This document shows, one piece after another, positions 31,649-40,483 of a stretch of DNA of 64,000 bases. The position numbers and the translations under genes were made by a program. Source of the DNA: DASRHT01 sp035650355 (GTDB lineage: Bacteria; Chloroflexota; Ktedonobacteria; Ktedonobacterales; Ktedonobacteraceae); the NCBI GenBank assembly GCA_035650355.1, contig DASRHT010000012.1:103768-167767 (forward strand), in the 5' to 3' direction. How positions within the stretch are numbered: position 1 is the first letter of the stretch; every line of letters starts with the position of its first letter. Under the pieces are notes generated by a model that was given only the letters and a program-made list of their open reading frames with translations, was not told the DNA's origin and searched no databases.

Positions 31649-32053
31649 ATGACCAGCACATTGTCCCAAAAAGTGAAGGATTTCTTGCAAGAACGCCGCT
31701 TCACGGTCCTGGCAACCATCAACCAGGACGGCTCACCGCAGCTCACCACGATGTGGTACTTATTTGAAAACGACATGATCGTGATGAATACCAAAGCGGG
31801 CCGCGTCAAGGATCGCAACATGCGGCGCGACCCGCGCATATCCGTCTGCTTTGAAAACGGCTATAGTTACCTGACGATCTCCGGGACCGCCGAACTGATC
31901 GACGATCCAGAGATAGCGCAACGCGATATCCACCGCCTGGCAGTGCGCTACAACGGCGAAGAAAAGGCCCGACAGCAGGTAGAACAGACATTTTCAAAAG
32001 AAAAGCGCGTCACCATCCACCTGCGCTGCGAGCAGGTAATCGACGGGCTATGA
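31649..32053 (+). CDS. PPOX-class F420-dependent oxidoreductase (FDOR-B-like)
   Basis: A 134-residue split-barrel protein: FLQERRFTVLATINQDGSPQLTTMWYLFENDMIVMNTKAGRVKDRNMRRDPRISVCF is typical of small F420-binding oxidoreductases. Its position as the last gene of the F420 operon supports F420 as cofactor. GAAAGG lies 10 nt before the ATG. Substrate unknown. Confidence 0.88.
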   Translation: MTSTLSQKVKDFLQERRFTVLATINQDGSPQLTTMWYLFENDMIVMNTKAGRVKDRNMRRDPRISVCFENGYSYLTISGTAELIDDPEIAQRDIHRLAVRYNGEEKARQQVEQTFSKEKRVTIHLRCEQVIDGL

Positions 32054-32106
32054 TCGCTCTGCTCCAGGGAATATTACCCCTGCCGCAATCTATTTGATCA
32101 ACATCA

Positions 32107-32150
32107 TAAGATTGGTGAAGGAGACTTTGAGCTTTCCTTCACCAATCTTA
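32107..32150. terminator. Terminator between convergent units
   Basis: TAAGATTGGTGAAGGA (32107-32122) pairs perfectly with 32135-32150 around a 12-nt loop. It ends the F420 operon and may also stop transcription from the opposite gene. Confidence 0.7.
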
Positions 32151-32168
32151 TGCATGAGAACACTCAAT

Positions 32169-32873
32169 TTAGACGGGAGTCGCCGAATAGGTGGCAAAGA
32201 TTCCCTGTGGCTCTGTACGCACATCGGTCAGACAATATTTGAAGCCATTGGGAAAGTTCGAAGTATCAACGTGCAACTGTTTGTTGATCTGACCCTCGAA
32301 GGCCGAGACAAAGCCAGTCACGGGAATCCCCTCCAGGTCCGCATGCACCACATGCACCTCCAACTGGCACGCGTTGACTACGGGTTGAACCTGTAAAGAA
32401 AAATGCCGCGTGAGATTCACCCCCAGGAAGCTTAGCTGATCATCGCCCGTTACGGTCATCGGGCCATTATGTACCAGTTTTACCTGGACATTCTTGACGT
32501 CGCCGGGCAGACCTGAAGAAGCGATATTTTTGCTGATCAATTGAGTAATATAGGTGCTGCTGGCCTGCACGACAATCGCTCCTCCGTTACTCCCCGGAGT
32601 TGCTACAACGGGAGGTGTTTGCTGCACCTGCCTATCGCCAGAGATAGACAGGAAATAGAGTAAAACCCCACCAGCACCCATAGCTATCCCCACTAATAGC
32701 GCCAGACCCATCAGGAGCATGGCGAAGCCATTGAGCCGTTTTGGTTGTTTAGGCGGTACAATCAGTCGCGTTACTTGATCAGCTAGATCAGATTGACCAG
32801 CAACCTCTGTTCGATCAGATGGATCAGGTGCTGGCCCCCTTTGTCCAAAGGCAGGTTGACCGGGCGAATTCAT
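32169..32873 (-). CDS. Uncharacterised membrane-anchored protein
   Basis: A 234-residue protein: a Pro/Asp-rich cytoplasmic N-terminus of about 50 residues, one membrane helix (LNGFAMLLMGLALLVGIAMGAGGVLLYFL), and an outer domain of about 145 residues with alternating beta-like stretches (VQVKLVHNGPMTVTGDDQLSFLGVNLTRHFSLQVQPVV). The outer part is reminiscent of DUF2993/LmeA-like lipid-binding proteins, but the match is weak. An AAGGGAGG box precedes the ATG. No link to the F420 operon except convergence. Confidence 0.7.
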   Translation of the reverse strand: MNSPGQPAFGQRGPAPDPSDRTEVAGQSDLADQVTRLIVPPKQPKRLNGFAMLLMGLALLVGIAMGAGGVLLYFLSISGDRQVQQTPPVVATPGSNGGAIVVQASSTYITQLISKNIASSGLPGDVKNVQVKLVHNGPMTVTGDDQLSFLGVNLTRHFSLQVQPVVNACQLEVHVVHADLEGIPVTGFVSAFEGQINKQLHVDTSNFPNGFKYCLTDVRTEPQGIFATYSATPV

Positions 32874-33209
32874 ATATTTCCTCCCTTGCTATCTCAGCTA
32901 TAAGTAGTGTTCCCATATTACCATGTTTTATGATAGAATGAGCAGAGCAAAATTTGGTACTTTTGTTCTAATTATTTAGGGAATATACGCTCAAGACGAA
33001 AAAACTCTTGATTTTTACCTCTACGTCGTGTAATGTATATAATATACACTGTTTTCAGGAACAGTACGTGCAAGTTTGTGGGGGAGGGTCTTATCTAGCG
33101 GTGCGTAACTCGTTCGACGTCCCGATTTTCACCTGATTGTCTCGTGGCTCCGCCCTTTCATATTTTTTGCTCAGGCGGAGCATCATTGTATATCCAAAAA
33201 GAGAAAGAC
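32874..33209. promoter_or_regulatory. Intergenic region with a promoter inside a palindrome
   Basis: TGTATATAATATACA (33034-33048) is a perfect 15-nt palindrome and contains a TATAAT -10 box (33038-33043). A weak -35 (TTTACC, 33014-33019) lies 18 bp upstream. This suggests a repressible promoter for the small gene at 33210, with a leader of about 160 nt. The rest holds nothing I recognise. Confidence 0.45.
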
Positions 33210-33443
33210 ATGAGTAACAAGATACGACGAACAGGCATCCAAAATTTGGATGCCTGGACGGAAGGAGGGAAGCACTACCACGAACAAAGCTCAAGGGATG
33301 GCTTTCGTGACCATCCCGGACCGAAACATCTCTTAACAGCTCCAGGGCACGTTGATCCTGGGCCAGGATGTTTCCTTACCACCAACAACACCATCACAAG
33401 ACAAGGAGCACCAGTATGCAAAAAGCCTCCCTGCGTAAAGTGA
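33210..33443 (+). CDS. 77-residue Cys-containing peptide, unknown
   Basis: A small protein gene with an AAAGAGAAAG box before the ATG. The N-terminal part is charged (MSNKIRRTGIQNLDAWTEGG), the middle is rich in His/Gly/Pro, and the tail GCFLTTNNTITRQGAPVC plus KKPPCVK has three Cys and several Thr. Such a tail looks like a peptide natural-product core or a small metal site, but no modifying enzyme is adjacent. It overlaps the following gene by 28 bp, suggesting translational coupling. The coding DNA contains a 23-nt palindrome near its start. I do not recognise the family. Confidence 0.5.
   Translation: MSNKIRRTGIQNLDAWTEGGKHYHEQSSRDGFRDHPGPKHLLTAPGHVDPGPGCFLTTNNTITRQGAPVCKKPPCVK
33233..33255. 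repeat. 23-nt palindrome within the small gene
   Basis: AGGCATCCAAA and TTTGGATGCCT flank one base (33244). It lies at codons 8-16 and could be an intragenic operator or an mRNA hairpin affecting translation. Confidence 0.65.
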
Positions 33444-33901
33444 AACCACCTATCAGCTACATGCAGGAAAATAACGAAGAGGTCTTACACTTTTCTTTGC
33501 AGGGCTTGTTGCCATCAGGGTATACGTTGGCGCTAAATACCACGCTTGGCACGCTCTCTCTCCTCGTCTGTAAGCAGGACAGACCTCATATGCTGATGGA
33601 GCAGCAATTCACCACCAGCGAAATCTGTGTCCTTATGCCACTCCTGGAATCTTACCCCTACTATTGTCCTTACGAGGTGCTGTTAGCCAGCTTTAATAGC
33701 GGCAGGGTTACCGAGACAACGATTGCGCGTTGCAGGACACGTTTGCAAGAGGCACAGGAAGCGGGCGTCTGGGATCAAGAGATGAGGCCGGTGCGCAATG
33801 TGCTGTCGCGCACACGTTTGAAAACACGGGCCTTTGGCATCGAAATCTCGTCCATCCTTGAAACCGGCTATATCCTGATGTACATGCACGAACACAAATA
33901 A
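33416..33901 (+). CDS. Winged-helix (OmpR-type) DNA-binding-like protein
   Basis: A 161-residue protein. The C-terminal half (TTSEICVLMPLLESYPYYCPYEVLLASFNSGRVTETTIARCRTRLQEAQ, then LSRTRLKTRAFGIEISSILETGYILMY) follows the pattern of the Trans_reg_C winged helix, including the final GxEI...GYxL. There is no receiver domain. The ATG at 33416 follows AAGGAG; an upstream frame start at 33368 does not. It is translationally overlapped by the Cys-containing peptide gene and may regulate it. Confidence 0.6.
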   Translation: MQKASLRKVKPPISYMQENNEEVLHFSLQGLLPSGYTLALNTTLGTLSLLVCKQDRPHMLMEQQFTTSEICVLMPLLESYPYYCPYEVLLASFNSGRVTETTIARCRTRLQEAQEAGVWDQEMRPVRNVLSRTRLKTRAFGIEISSILETGYILMYMHEHK

Positions 33902-33930
33902 TAAAGAGGAGGATACCAGGCAGCGTCCAG

Positions 33931-35424
33931 CTATGTGGAAAGTTGGCGGCAAGTACTATATACACGCAACCGATAGATCTTGATGGCGATCAGCAAGGGA
34001 AGGCGATGGCGTAACTCTTCCAGGTCAATGGTGCAGAGTTTTTGCAATCGCTCCAAACGCTGCAACAGCGTGTTGCGGTGAATGTCGATCTGGCTGGACG
34101 CCTTTGCGATGTGACCGCCACACTCAAGATACATCTCCAGCGTATCAAGCAGGTTAGTTTTTTTGCGTTGATCGTATTCAACAATAGCGCTCACCTGCTC
34201 CTGATATTGATCGCTGAGCATGTCGGCATGGGCGAACCGGTAAATATAGCGGTACGCTCCAAGAGCGTTAAATTGGCTGCACCCGTTTTCTTGCAGCAGC
34301 AGCTTCCCTAGTTCCAGGGCTTCGTGCGCTTCAGCATAGCCGCGTTGATAGTCACTCATGGCGTGACAGGGATTGCCAATGCCAGCATAGAGGTGAAGAT
34401 GACGCTCATGACAGACGCGCTGAATAAGCTGATCCATCCGGGTGGTCAGTTGATCGATCTCGCAGTCATCGTTCTGACAGAGCAGGCAGATGAGCAGGTT
34501 ATCGCGCTCGTCAACCAGCGATCCAGGGTAAGCTTCCTGGATATACTGCTGTAACTGCTGAACGGCGCTCTCGTACAATAAAAGACGATCTTCCCTGGGC
34601 GCGATACCACTCGAAGAACGAGCTGGCTGGTGGGATACAGGTAGTTCTTCGCTGTAAGACAGCTCCACCAGGGTAATAACATGCGGCCTGGCAAGATCAA
34701 AGCCGAGAAAGCAAGCCTGGCGGGACAACGCTTCTTCGTTGCCCGATTGGCCAGCAAGCAAATCGGTGACAAAGGCGTTGACAAGTGTCTTATGTGCGAG
34801 CACGTCTTCATCAATGTATTGACGATGTTTGATCGCCAGCGCCATTTGATTTGCAATCGTGCATAACAATAACTGATCTTCGTTGCTATATAAACGGGTT
34901 TTGCTTGAATAGCAGTTCATCAGGCCGATGTACTCTGTACCGGCGATCAGCGGCACGGGGATCAATGTCTTATACTGAACATTTTTCAGCGGATTGAGCT
35001 GCTCCAGTTCAGCAGGACAGAGCTGCGGCAATTGTGCGTGAATACTGGAGCTATGTAAGCACTCCCAGAGGTCCGGTTCCATGCTGATAGGTCGTACCAG
35101 CACGTTCTTATCGCGCAAGGTGGGAGAGCTAGTGTACAGCCTGAGGTAATCCCTGGCCTGATCTTTAAGCAAGATCACACAGAGATCTACGTCCAGGGCC
35201 ATCGTGGCGAGAATGGCGACGGTATGCAACATTTCGTCAAGGGAGTAGGGGCGAGTCAGGGCGGTAACGAGGTGGCGCAGGACTTCACAAAGCTTGATGG
35301 TGGGGGAATAAGTAACGGGAATAGCGCCAGGAGATGCATCCTGCTGCTCGCTTAATGCAAATGAGGTTTCTGAGCTGCGTTGCTCATGACAGATCTGATT
35401 GAGGGTGAAGACTTGAGTACTCAT
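33931..35424 (-). CDS. GAF domain / PucR-like (CdaR-type) transcriptional regulator
   Basis: A 497-residue regulator. Residues about 45-200 form a GAF sensor (LVTALTRPYSLDEMLHTVAILATMALDVDLCVILLKD...LIPVPLIAGTEYIGLMNCYSSKTRLYSNEDQLLLCTIANQMALAIKHRQ). The C-terminal end holds the PucR HTH (LLDTLEMYLECGGHIAKASSQIDIHRNTLLQRLERLQKLCTIDLE). A GGDEF-like degenerate linker lies between, with GIGNP...YAEAHEALELG. Such proteins activate catabolic operons in response to small molecules. Start ATG; the ribosome site is not strong. It converges with the winged-helix gene. Confidence 0.88.
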   Translation of the reverse strand: MSTQVFTLNQICHEQRSSETSFALSEQQDASPGAIPVTYSPTIKLCEVLRHLVTALTRPYSLDEMLHTVAILATMALDVDLCVILLKDQARDYLRLYTSSPTLRDKNVLVRPISMEPDLWECLHSSSIHAQLPQLCPAELEQLNPLKNVQYKTLIPVPLIAGTEYIGLMNCYSSKTRLYSNEDQLLLCTIANQMALAIKHRQYIDEDVLAHKTLVNAFVTDLLAGQSGNEEALSRQACFLGFDLARPHVITLVELSYSEELPVSHQPARSSSGIAPREDRLLLYESAVQQLQQYIQEAYPGSLVDERDNLLICLLCQNDDCEIDQLTTRMDQLIQRVCHERHLHLYAGIGNPCHAMSDYQRGYAEAHEALELGKLLLQENGCSQFNALGAYRYIYRFAHADMLSDQYQEQVSAIVEYDQRKKTNLLDTLEMYLECGGHIAKASSQIDIHRNTLLQRLERLQKLCTIDLEELRHRLPLLIAIKIYRLRVYSTCRQLST

Positions 35425-35972
35425 AAGCCAGCCAGTTGCTTCCTACCCACTTACTATGTTCTGACAACACGATACAAGTGCATTAACAAATGGAAGCGAA
35501 TCCCTACATCAATATAGCACATTTTATACTCCTTGTCTACCCCAAAGTATATAAACTCTCAATAACATGTCCTGCGTAATCGATACAGAAGACTCAGTAT
35601 AAGACGACAAACGTGGTTATACCGAAGCTCTCGCCTCTCAGGTACAAGACTTCCTTCCCGCCTCAAGCACCCACCCACGCAGATGTGACCGTCAGGGTTG
35701 CCAGAGCCACACCTTCAGGCTATTCCATCCTCAACAGATCAGACATGGACTCCCTTTGCTCTCTCCGCTTGCGAACAGCCTTAAACGAGATGCGGGAGTC
35801 TTGTAGGAGATAATGAGAAGCGGTTGAGCATATACTCCGAGCAGGTGTACTTCGCTTCCGCTCTCCTGAGCGCTCCCACGATGAATCGGGGAGCTACAGC
35901 GCGTCGGGGGCGTTGGAGCGCGGAACACTTCAAAGTAGAAGGGCGCAGGGATCTTGCAGAGGAGTTATTATT
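35425..35972. other. 548-bp gap with a dispersed repeat
   Basis: No supported gene. The stretch 35872-35899 is identical over 28 nt to 58143-58170 and can fold into a small hairpin (GCTCCC...GGGAGC), like the subterminal hairpins of IS200/IS605 elements. The neighbouring sequence shows no transposase frame, so it would at most be an end remnant. Confidence 0.5.
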
Positions 35973-36575
35973 GTGAGCTACAAATCAGTAACGCGGCCAA
36001 TGTTAGATAGCAAACAACTGGTGAAGCACTCTCCCCTGGTATCGTGGCGTCGTAGAGGTATCGCGATAGTCCGTATGCTATTTGGTTGCATCTGGGCCTT
36101 CAACGCCTGGTTTGCCTGGCAGTTCTCTTTCGCCAGCAACGTTACAGGCTACCTCACCCATACTATGAGCAACCAGCCTCCCATGATTGCGGCCTGGATG
36201 CGCATAGTTACGCTTCATCCGCATCTCTTTGCCTATTTCGTCGCCCTGGGGGAAACCTTGATTGCCCTCTGCCTGATCTTCGGCCTGTTAAGCAACCTGA
36301 CCTGCGGCATCGGCATGGCACTCTCACTGGTGCTCTGGTTCACAGCGGCAGGTCCTGGCGCGCCCTATGGTCTGATCAGCACCGATGTCGGAGTTATGAT
36401 TACCTCTGTCCTGCTCTTCATGGGGTTGCTGCTGAGCGGCGCGGGGCAAACTTTTGGAATGGATCGCTACCTGGTCAGGAGATTGGGGCGCTGGAGTTTC
36501 CTGGCCTCCGGCGGCGTCAAGCAGCGATTGCGCACCCGATACGCATTCGAGAGGAGCGTCTATGTCACAAAATGA
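35973..36575 (+). CDS. DoxX/TQO-small-subunit-like membrane protein
   Basis: A 200-residue protein with four or five hydrophobic helices (GIAIVRMLFGCIWAFNAWFAWQF, LFAYFVALGETLIALCLIFGLLSNLTCGIGMALSLVLWF, VGVMITSVLLFMGLLLSG). This is the pattern of DoxX-like and DoxD proteins of thiosulfate:quinone oxidoreductase. The start is GTG at 35973 with AGAGGAG 9 nt upstream; an ATG at 36000 is the alternative. Its end overlaps the next gene by 14 bp, so both are translationally coupled. Confidence 0.72.
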   Translation: MSYKSVTRPMLDSKQLVKHSPLVSWRRRGIAIVRMLFGCIWAFNAWFAWQFSFASNVTGYLTHTMSNQPPMIAAWMRIVTLHPHLFAYFVALGETLIALCLIFGLLSNLTCGIGMALSLVLWFTAAGPGAPYGLISTDVGVMITSVLLFMGLLLSGAGQTFGMDRYLVRRLGRWSFLASGGVKQRLRTRYAFERSVYVTK

Positions 36576-38679
36576 TGCATTCTATTATCCTGATTCTCAG
36601 GGGATAGCGCAATCCCCCTATGGAGATGGCAACATGGCGGTGAATCCGGCTGCTAGCAATGGCTACAACAGACGCGGCAGAGGAAATGAACCGGGCCTGC
36701 CATCTTTCTTTCACGGCGAGGCTTTAGCACGCGACATGTGGTCAGAGCGATACGGCCCCTGGGCCATTCTGGGATTTACGACCGCCTTCGCGCTCTTCTT
36801 AATCGGCATGGCGCTCATCGGGCAAACTCCTGGCAAAAGTTTTCTGCTCAAAAGCGTCTCCGATGTGCTTCAGTTTGTCGGGGAAGGGATCGGCTTCATT
36901 CTTTGTATGCGCATCGCCATGCGGTTGCGTAAGGTCTCTGCGCAATTGCAGCGCCAACTGGTGCAAAAAGAGCTGGAGCAGCGCCCACCAAGCGAGCTGG
37001 CTGCGGCCCGCTCAGAAGCCCAGGTGGCTCAACGTGCGTTCCTTGCCTGGATGTTCCTGGCAATCGCCATTGCGCTCTACGCTGGCGGTCAGGCGGTATG
37101 GACCAGCTACGATATCCGTATGAATTCGGCTGATGTGCCGTTCCCCGGTCTCTATGATATTGGTTTTGTTGCTTCATACCCCTTTTTCCTGATCGGTACG
37201 TTGCTCTTAACACGTCGCAACAAGGCTACCGTGGGACGGACGCGGCTGGTGCTCGACGCGCTGGCAGTTATCGGCGCGTCACTGGCGATCTCCTGGTTCT
37301 TCCTGCTCAGCCCGTCAATTGCGGGCCTGGCTCAGGCTCCAGGACCGGGCGCTGCCTTCCTGTCGATCTACTTCCCGACCGGCGACCTGTTCCTGGTGGC
37401 GGTCGGCGCATTCCTGATGTTCAGCCCTCTTTCTAATCGCGCTCAGCAGTCGGTCTTTGTCTATCTCTGTCTTGGACTCTTCTTCCTGGCAATCACCGAT
37501 AGTCTGCTTGGTTATTATTCACTTTCTATGGCGTTCAATACCGGCACCCTGCAAGATGTGCTCTGGCCACTGAGTATGATGCTGATCGGGCTGGCGGCGG
37601 TTGAATATCCAAGAAGCGTGGCGAACGAACAGGAACAGATGGCCCGCATGAATAACGCGGCCTCCGTGGCTCCATTGCTGGCGCCGGGACGGCTTTCGCA
37701 ACTGACAACGACTGCACAGACCATCTCGCCCTTTATCCTGGTACTGATGACCTGCGCGTTACTGCTGACCGTGGTTGCCCCGCGTGGCGGTGCGGTGCTG
37801 TTCCAGGCAGATATCATTGCCCTGGGCTTGATCCTGATCGTGGTTGCACGCCAGGCATTGACGCTAATCGAAAACAACCGGCTGACGATGCAGATGCGAG
37901 GCGAGCTGGTAATTTCCCGCCGCGAATTGCAGGTAACGCGCCGTGAAGCCGACGAGGCAAGCCGCACCGCGCAGGAAAAGCGCGTACTGGAAGAGGGGGT
38001 TGCGGCATTGCGCGCCATTCATGCTCGCGTAGCGCGTGGCGATTTCGCCGCCCGCGCCCCAACCATCGCCGGTCCTTTGCTGCCAATCGCCGTGAGTCTG
38101 AACCTGATGCTGGACCGCCTGAGTTCTCTTTCACATCGCGGAGCGCGCTACGATCAAATTTTGCAAGAGTGCAAATTATTGCAGGATGCCGTTGAACGGC
38201 TCGGACAGGGCATGCCCGCGCTGCCGGAAAATCAAACGCTCTCCCAGAGCACAACTGAATTGCGTACGGTTTTCCTCGGCCTCATACACCTGCAACGCCT
38301 GCAAGAAAATCAGTCGCGTCGCCTGACCGGAACCTTAGAGTCAATGAACAACCTGACGCGGCGCTTACGCGATGCCTTGATTGAAATCCGGCGCTCAAGC
38401 GTCTTCAGCGAACAGGGACAGGCGAGCTTCGAACGCATGATCCTTGAACGGGTCATCCGCGAAGTCGAGCTGCTGGAGCAGCAGCAACATAACCTGCTGA
38501 ACCAGACGCCACATTCCAATGGGCGAGTCGAATCGGCAGCAACGCCTGCGCCTCAAACGGACAAAGTGGCTCAACTGGCGCGCCGTAAGCCTGGAGAAGC
38601 CGTCGCAATTCAGCAGGACCAGGAAGACAACTATTCATATTATCAGTCCAATGGAGAATATCGATACAGAGCCTGGTAA
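36562..38679 (+). CDS. Multi-helix membrane protein with HAMP-like and coiled-coil region
   Basis: A 705-residue protein. After a polar N-terminus of about 55 residues there are about ten hydrophobic helices up to residue 430. A long helical segment follows (LTMQMRGELVISRRELQVTRREADEASRTAQEKRVLEEGVAALRAIHARVARGDFAARAP), with the GDFxxR and later SLNLMLDRLSSL pattern of a HAMP domain, then coiled-coil to the end. No kinase, cyclase or HTH output is visible; a partner protein must carry the signal. GAGGAG precedes the ATG. The next gene encodes a pseudokinase-TPR protein, a plausible partner. I do not recognise the family. Confidence 0.7.
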   Translation: MSQNDAFYYPDSQGIAQSPYGDGNMAVNPAASNGYNRRGRGNEPGLPSFFHGEALARDMWSERYGPWAILGFTTAFALFLIGMALIGQTPGKSFLLKSVSDVLQFVGEGIGFILCMRIAMRLRKVSAQLQRQLVQKELEQRPPSELAAARSEAQVAQRAFLAWMFLAIAIALYAGGQAVWTSYDIRMNSADVPFPGLYDIGFVASYPFFLIGTLLLTRRNKATVGRTRLVLDALAVIGASLAISWFFLLSPSIAGLAQAPGPGAAFLSIYFPTGDLFLVAVGAFLMFSPLSNRAQQSVFVYLCLGLFFLAITDSLLGYYSLSMAFNTGTLQDVLWPLSMMLIGLAAVEYPRSVANEQEQMARMNNAASVAPLLAPGRLSQLTTTAQTISPFILVLMTCALLLTVVAPRGGAVLFQADIIALGLILIVVARQALTLIENNRLTMQMRGELVISRRELQVTRREADEASRTAQEKRVLEEGVAALRAIHARVARGDFAARAPTIAGPLLPIAVSLNLMLDRLSSLSHRGARYDQILQECKLLQDAVERLGQGMPALPENQTLSQSTTELRTVFLGLIHLQRLQENQSRRLTGTLESMNNLTRRLRDALIEIRRSSVFSEQGQASFERMILERVIREVELLEQQQHNLLNQTPHSNGRVESAATPAPQTDKVAQLARRKPGEAVAIQQDQEDNYSYYQSNGEYRYRAW

Positions 38680-38804
38680 TGTCTTCTGTAATCCGGTACG
38701 CCGTAGGGAGACCGCCTCCCGCTAGCCGGGCCGCCAACGCAATTTACGCCGCAGGGATGGGCTTGTCCTGCCCTGCAAGCCCGGCTAGAGAAAGGTCTGA
38801 AGAG

Positions 38805-40220
38805 ATGGGCAGCAACATCTATGAGACAAGAGAAGGGACAACATCATTTTGTCTTGGACAGCCTCCACATGCCGTCCAGGAACAAGAAGTGATCTGTCGC
38901 ATCTGCGGTGCGCTGGTCGCCGGAGCCCATCTTGGTATTTACCAGGTTCAGCAATTGCTGGGCAAGGGCAGAAGCGGCGACGCGTATCTTGCATCTCATT
39001 TGAGATCAAAGCAGCTCGCGGTGCTCAAGCTCTTCCCTCCAGACCCGGCCTGCAAAAATCTCTGGGAAGCGGTTCGTCACGAAGTGCGCATTATCACAAC
39101 ATTGCGCCACAGCTCGATCCTGCCAGTATTCAGCAGTTCGCTCTGGTATCCCGAGTCCCGTTCCAATACCTCTCAACCGCTGCCAGACCTGCTGGCTGCG
39201 CCTGGACGAGCAGAGTACTTGCTCACACTCTCGCAGTATGCTCCGGCGACCCTGACCGGCTTCGTCGCCCATTATGGGAGAAGCGATGGCTTCAGAACGC
39301 CTTACGAGCAAAGGGGAGAGATTTTCTCTCGCGTGCTGCGCTTGATCCAGCAAGTAGGCTCGGCATTAAGCGCCGCCCATGAGCGCGGAATCGCTCACGG
39401 CTCTGTAGTGCCGGGCAATATTTTGCTGGATCACCAGGGGCATATCTGGATTGCCGATTTTGGGTTAGCGCGCCTGCACCCGCCGCCACAGCCTTACCTG
39501 GCTCCCGAACACTATGGCGTCGCCCAGCATAGCCTGCGGACCGCTCATATGGCACCTTACTGGGAAGCGGTAAATGCGGCGAGCGATCAGTTTATGCTCG
39601 CGATCCTGTGCCAGCAGGTTATGACGCGGATGCTGCATCCATCCGAGTACGAACCCTTGCTGCCGGTGCTACAACGCGCAACGAATCAGCACCCGACGCA
39701 TCGTTTCGCCAGCATTGATACGTTCGTTCACGAATTGATAGGCCAGGCAACGCGTGGACGGGGATTGGTCACCACCGGACCGCTCCGTGCCGGCGTGCAG
39801 GAAACGCCTACGCCGCACTTGTGGCGCAACTCCAGCAGCGCGCAATTCACATCAGCGTCCTACCCGCAATACGAGCGAGCGCTCCCATACCAGCTCGCCA
39901 CGCCAGCTATCGCCGCGCCTATAGCCGACTGGGAGAAACGTGGCGATAAACTTTTTACCATGCGTGACTATAATGGTGCAGTCCAGGCATATCGCCAGGC
40001 GCTAGAAGGGAGCGCAGGCAAAGCCACACTCTGGCTTGCCCTCGGCGATACCTATTTCGCGCTCGAAAATCATATAGAAGCTCTCAAAGCATATGAGCAG
40101 GCAGTCCACCTCAATCCTAACGACCCCCTGACCTGGTCCAATCGCGGCACGGTACTTGACGCGCTTGGACGCCATAAAGAGGCGGTGGAATGTTATGATC
40201 GTGCGGACCAATTGCGCTGA
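38805..40220 (+). CDS. Pseudokinase-like protein with C-terminal TPR repeats
   Basis: A 471-residue protein. After a short Zn-ribbon-like element (ICRICGALV) comes a kinase fold: LLGKGRSGDAYLA, LAVLKLF with the conserved Lys, and IADFGLARL. The catalytic loop reads HGSVVPGN (residues 198-205), so both the catalytic Asp of HRD and the following Lys are lost and the protein should not phosphorylate. A Pro/Ser-rich linker leads to about three TPR units (residues about 370-470: KRGDKLFTMRDYNGAVQAYRQAL, LWLALGDTYFALENHIEALKAYEQAVHLNPND). It is probably a scaffold. The ATG at 38805 follows AAAGG at 8-9 nt. An alternative ATG at 38679 overlaps the previous stop (TAATG) and would add 42 residues. Confidence 0.8.
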   Translation: MGSNIYETREGTTSFCLGQPPHAVQEQEVICRICGALVAGAHLGIYQVQQLLGKGRSGDAYLASHLRSKQLAVLKLFPPDPACKNLWEAVRHEVRIITTLRHSSILPVFSSSLWYPESRSNTSQPLPDLLAAPGRAEYLLTLSQYAPATLTGFVAHYGRSDGFRTPYEQRGEIFSRVLRLIQQVGSALSAAHERGIAHGSVVPGNILLDHQGHIWIADFGLARLHPPPQPYLAPEHYGVAQHSLRTAHMAPYWEAVNAASDQFMLAILCQQVMTRMLHPSEYEPLLPVLQRATNQHPTHRFASIDTFVHELIGQATRGRGLVTTGPLRAGVQETPTPHLWRNSSSAQFTSASYPQYERALPYQLATPAIAAPIADWEKRGDKLFTMRDYNGAVQAYRQALEGSAGKATLWLALGDTYFALENHIEALKAYEQAVHLNPNDPLTWSNRGTVLDALGRHKEAVECYDRADQLR

Positions 40221-40239
40221 TTAACGGGTATGTTTTTGT

Positions 40240-40475
40240 AGGGGCGGGGCTTGCCCCCGCCCAGTTAACCTATACCCGTCGCCAGCAGGCGGGACCTGTT
40301 AGCGCAGGGTGGGTCAGTTAACCTATACCCGTCGCCAGCAGGCGGGACCTGTTAGCGCAGGGTGGGCCAGGTCGCCTATACACCCGTCGCCTGTTCGTAG
40401 GGGCGGGGCTTGCCCCCGCCCGGTCGCCTATACCCGTCGCCAGCAGGGCGGGGGCAAGCCCCGCCCCTACCAAAG
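40240..40475. repeat. Intergenic repeat cluster with 53-bp tandem unit
   Basis: A unit beginning GTTAACCTATACCCGTCGCC occurs at 40264 and again at 40317, period 53 bp, with a third partial copy near 40427. GC-rich hairpin modules (GGGGCGGGGCTTGCCCCCGC) stand at 40240-40262 and 40400-40421, and one inverted at 40446-40470. The run ends 5 bp before the ribosome site of the next gene. Confidence 0.85.
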
Positions 40476-40483
40476 AGGTTGCA

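Noticed and set aside
38679..38804. Longer start for the pseudokinase-TPR protein
   Set aside because: The extra 42 codons overlap an inverted repeat (CTAGCCGGGC/GCCCGGCTAG) and show no domain; the ATG at 38805 has its own ribosome site.
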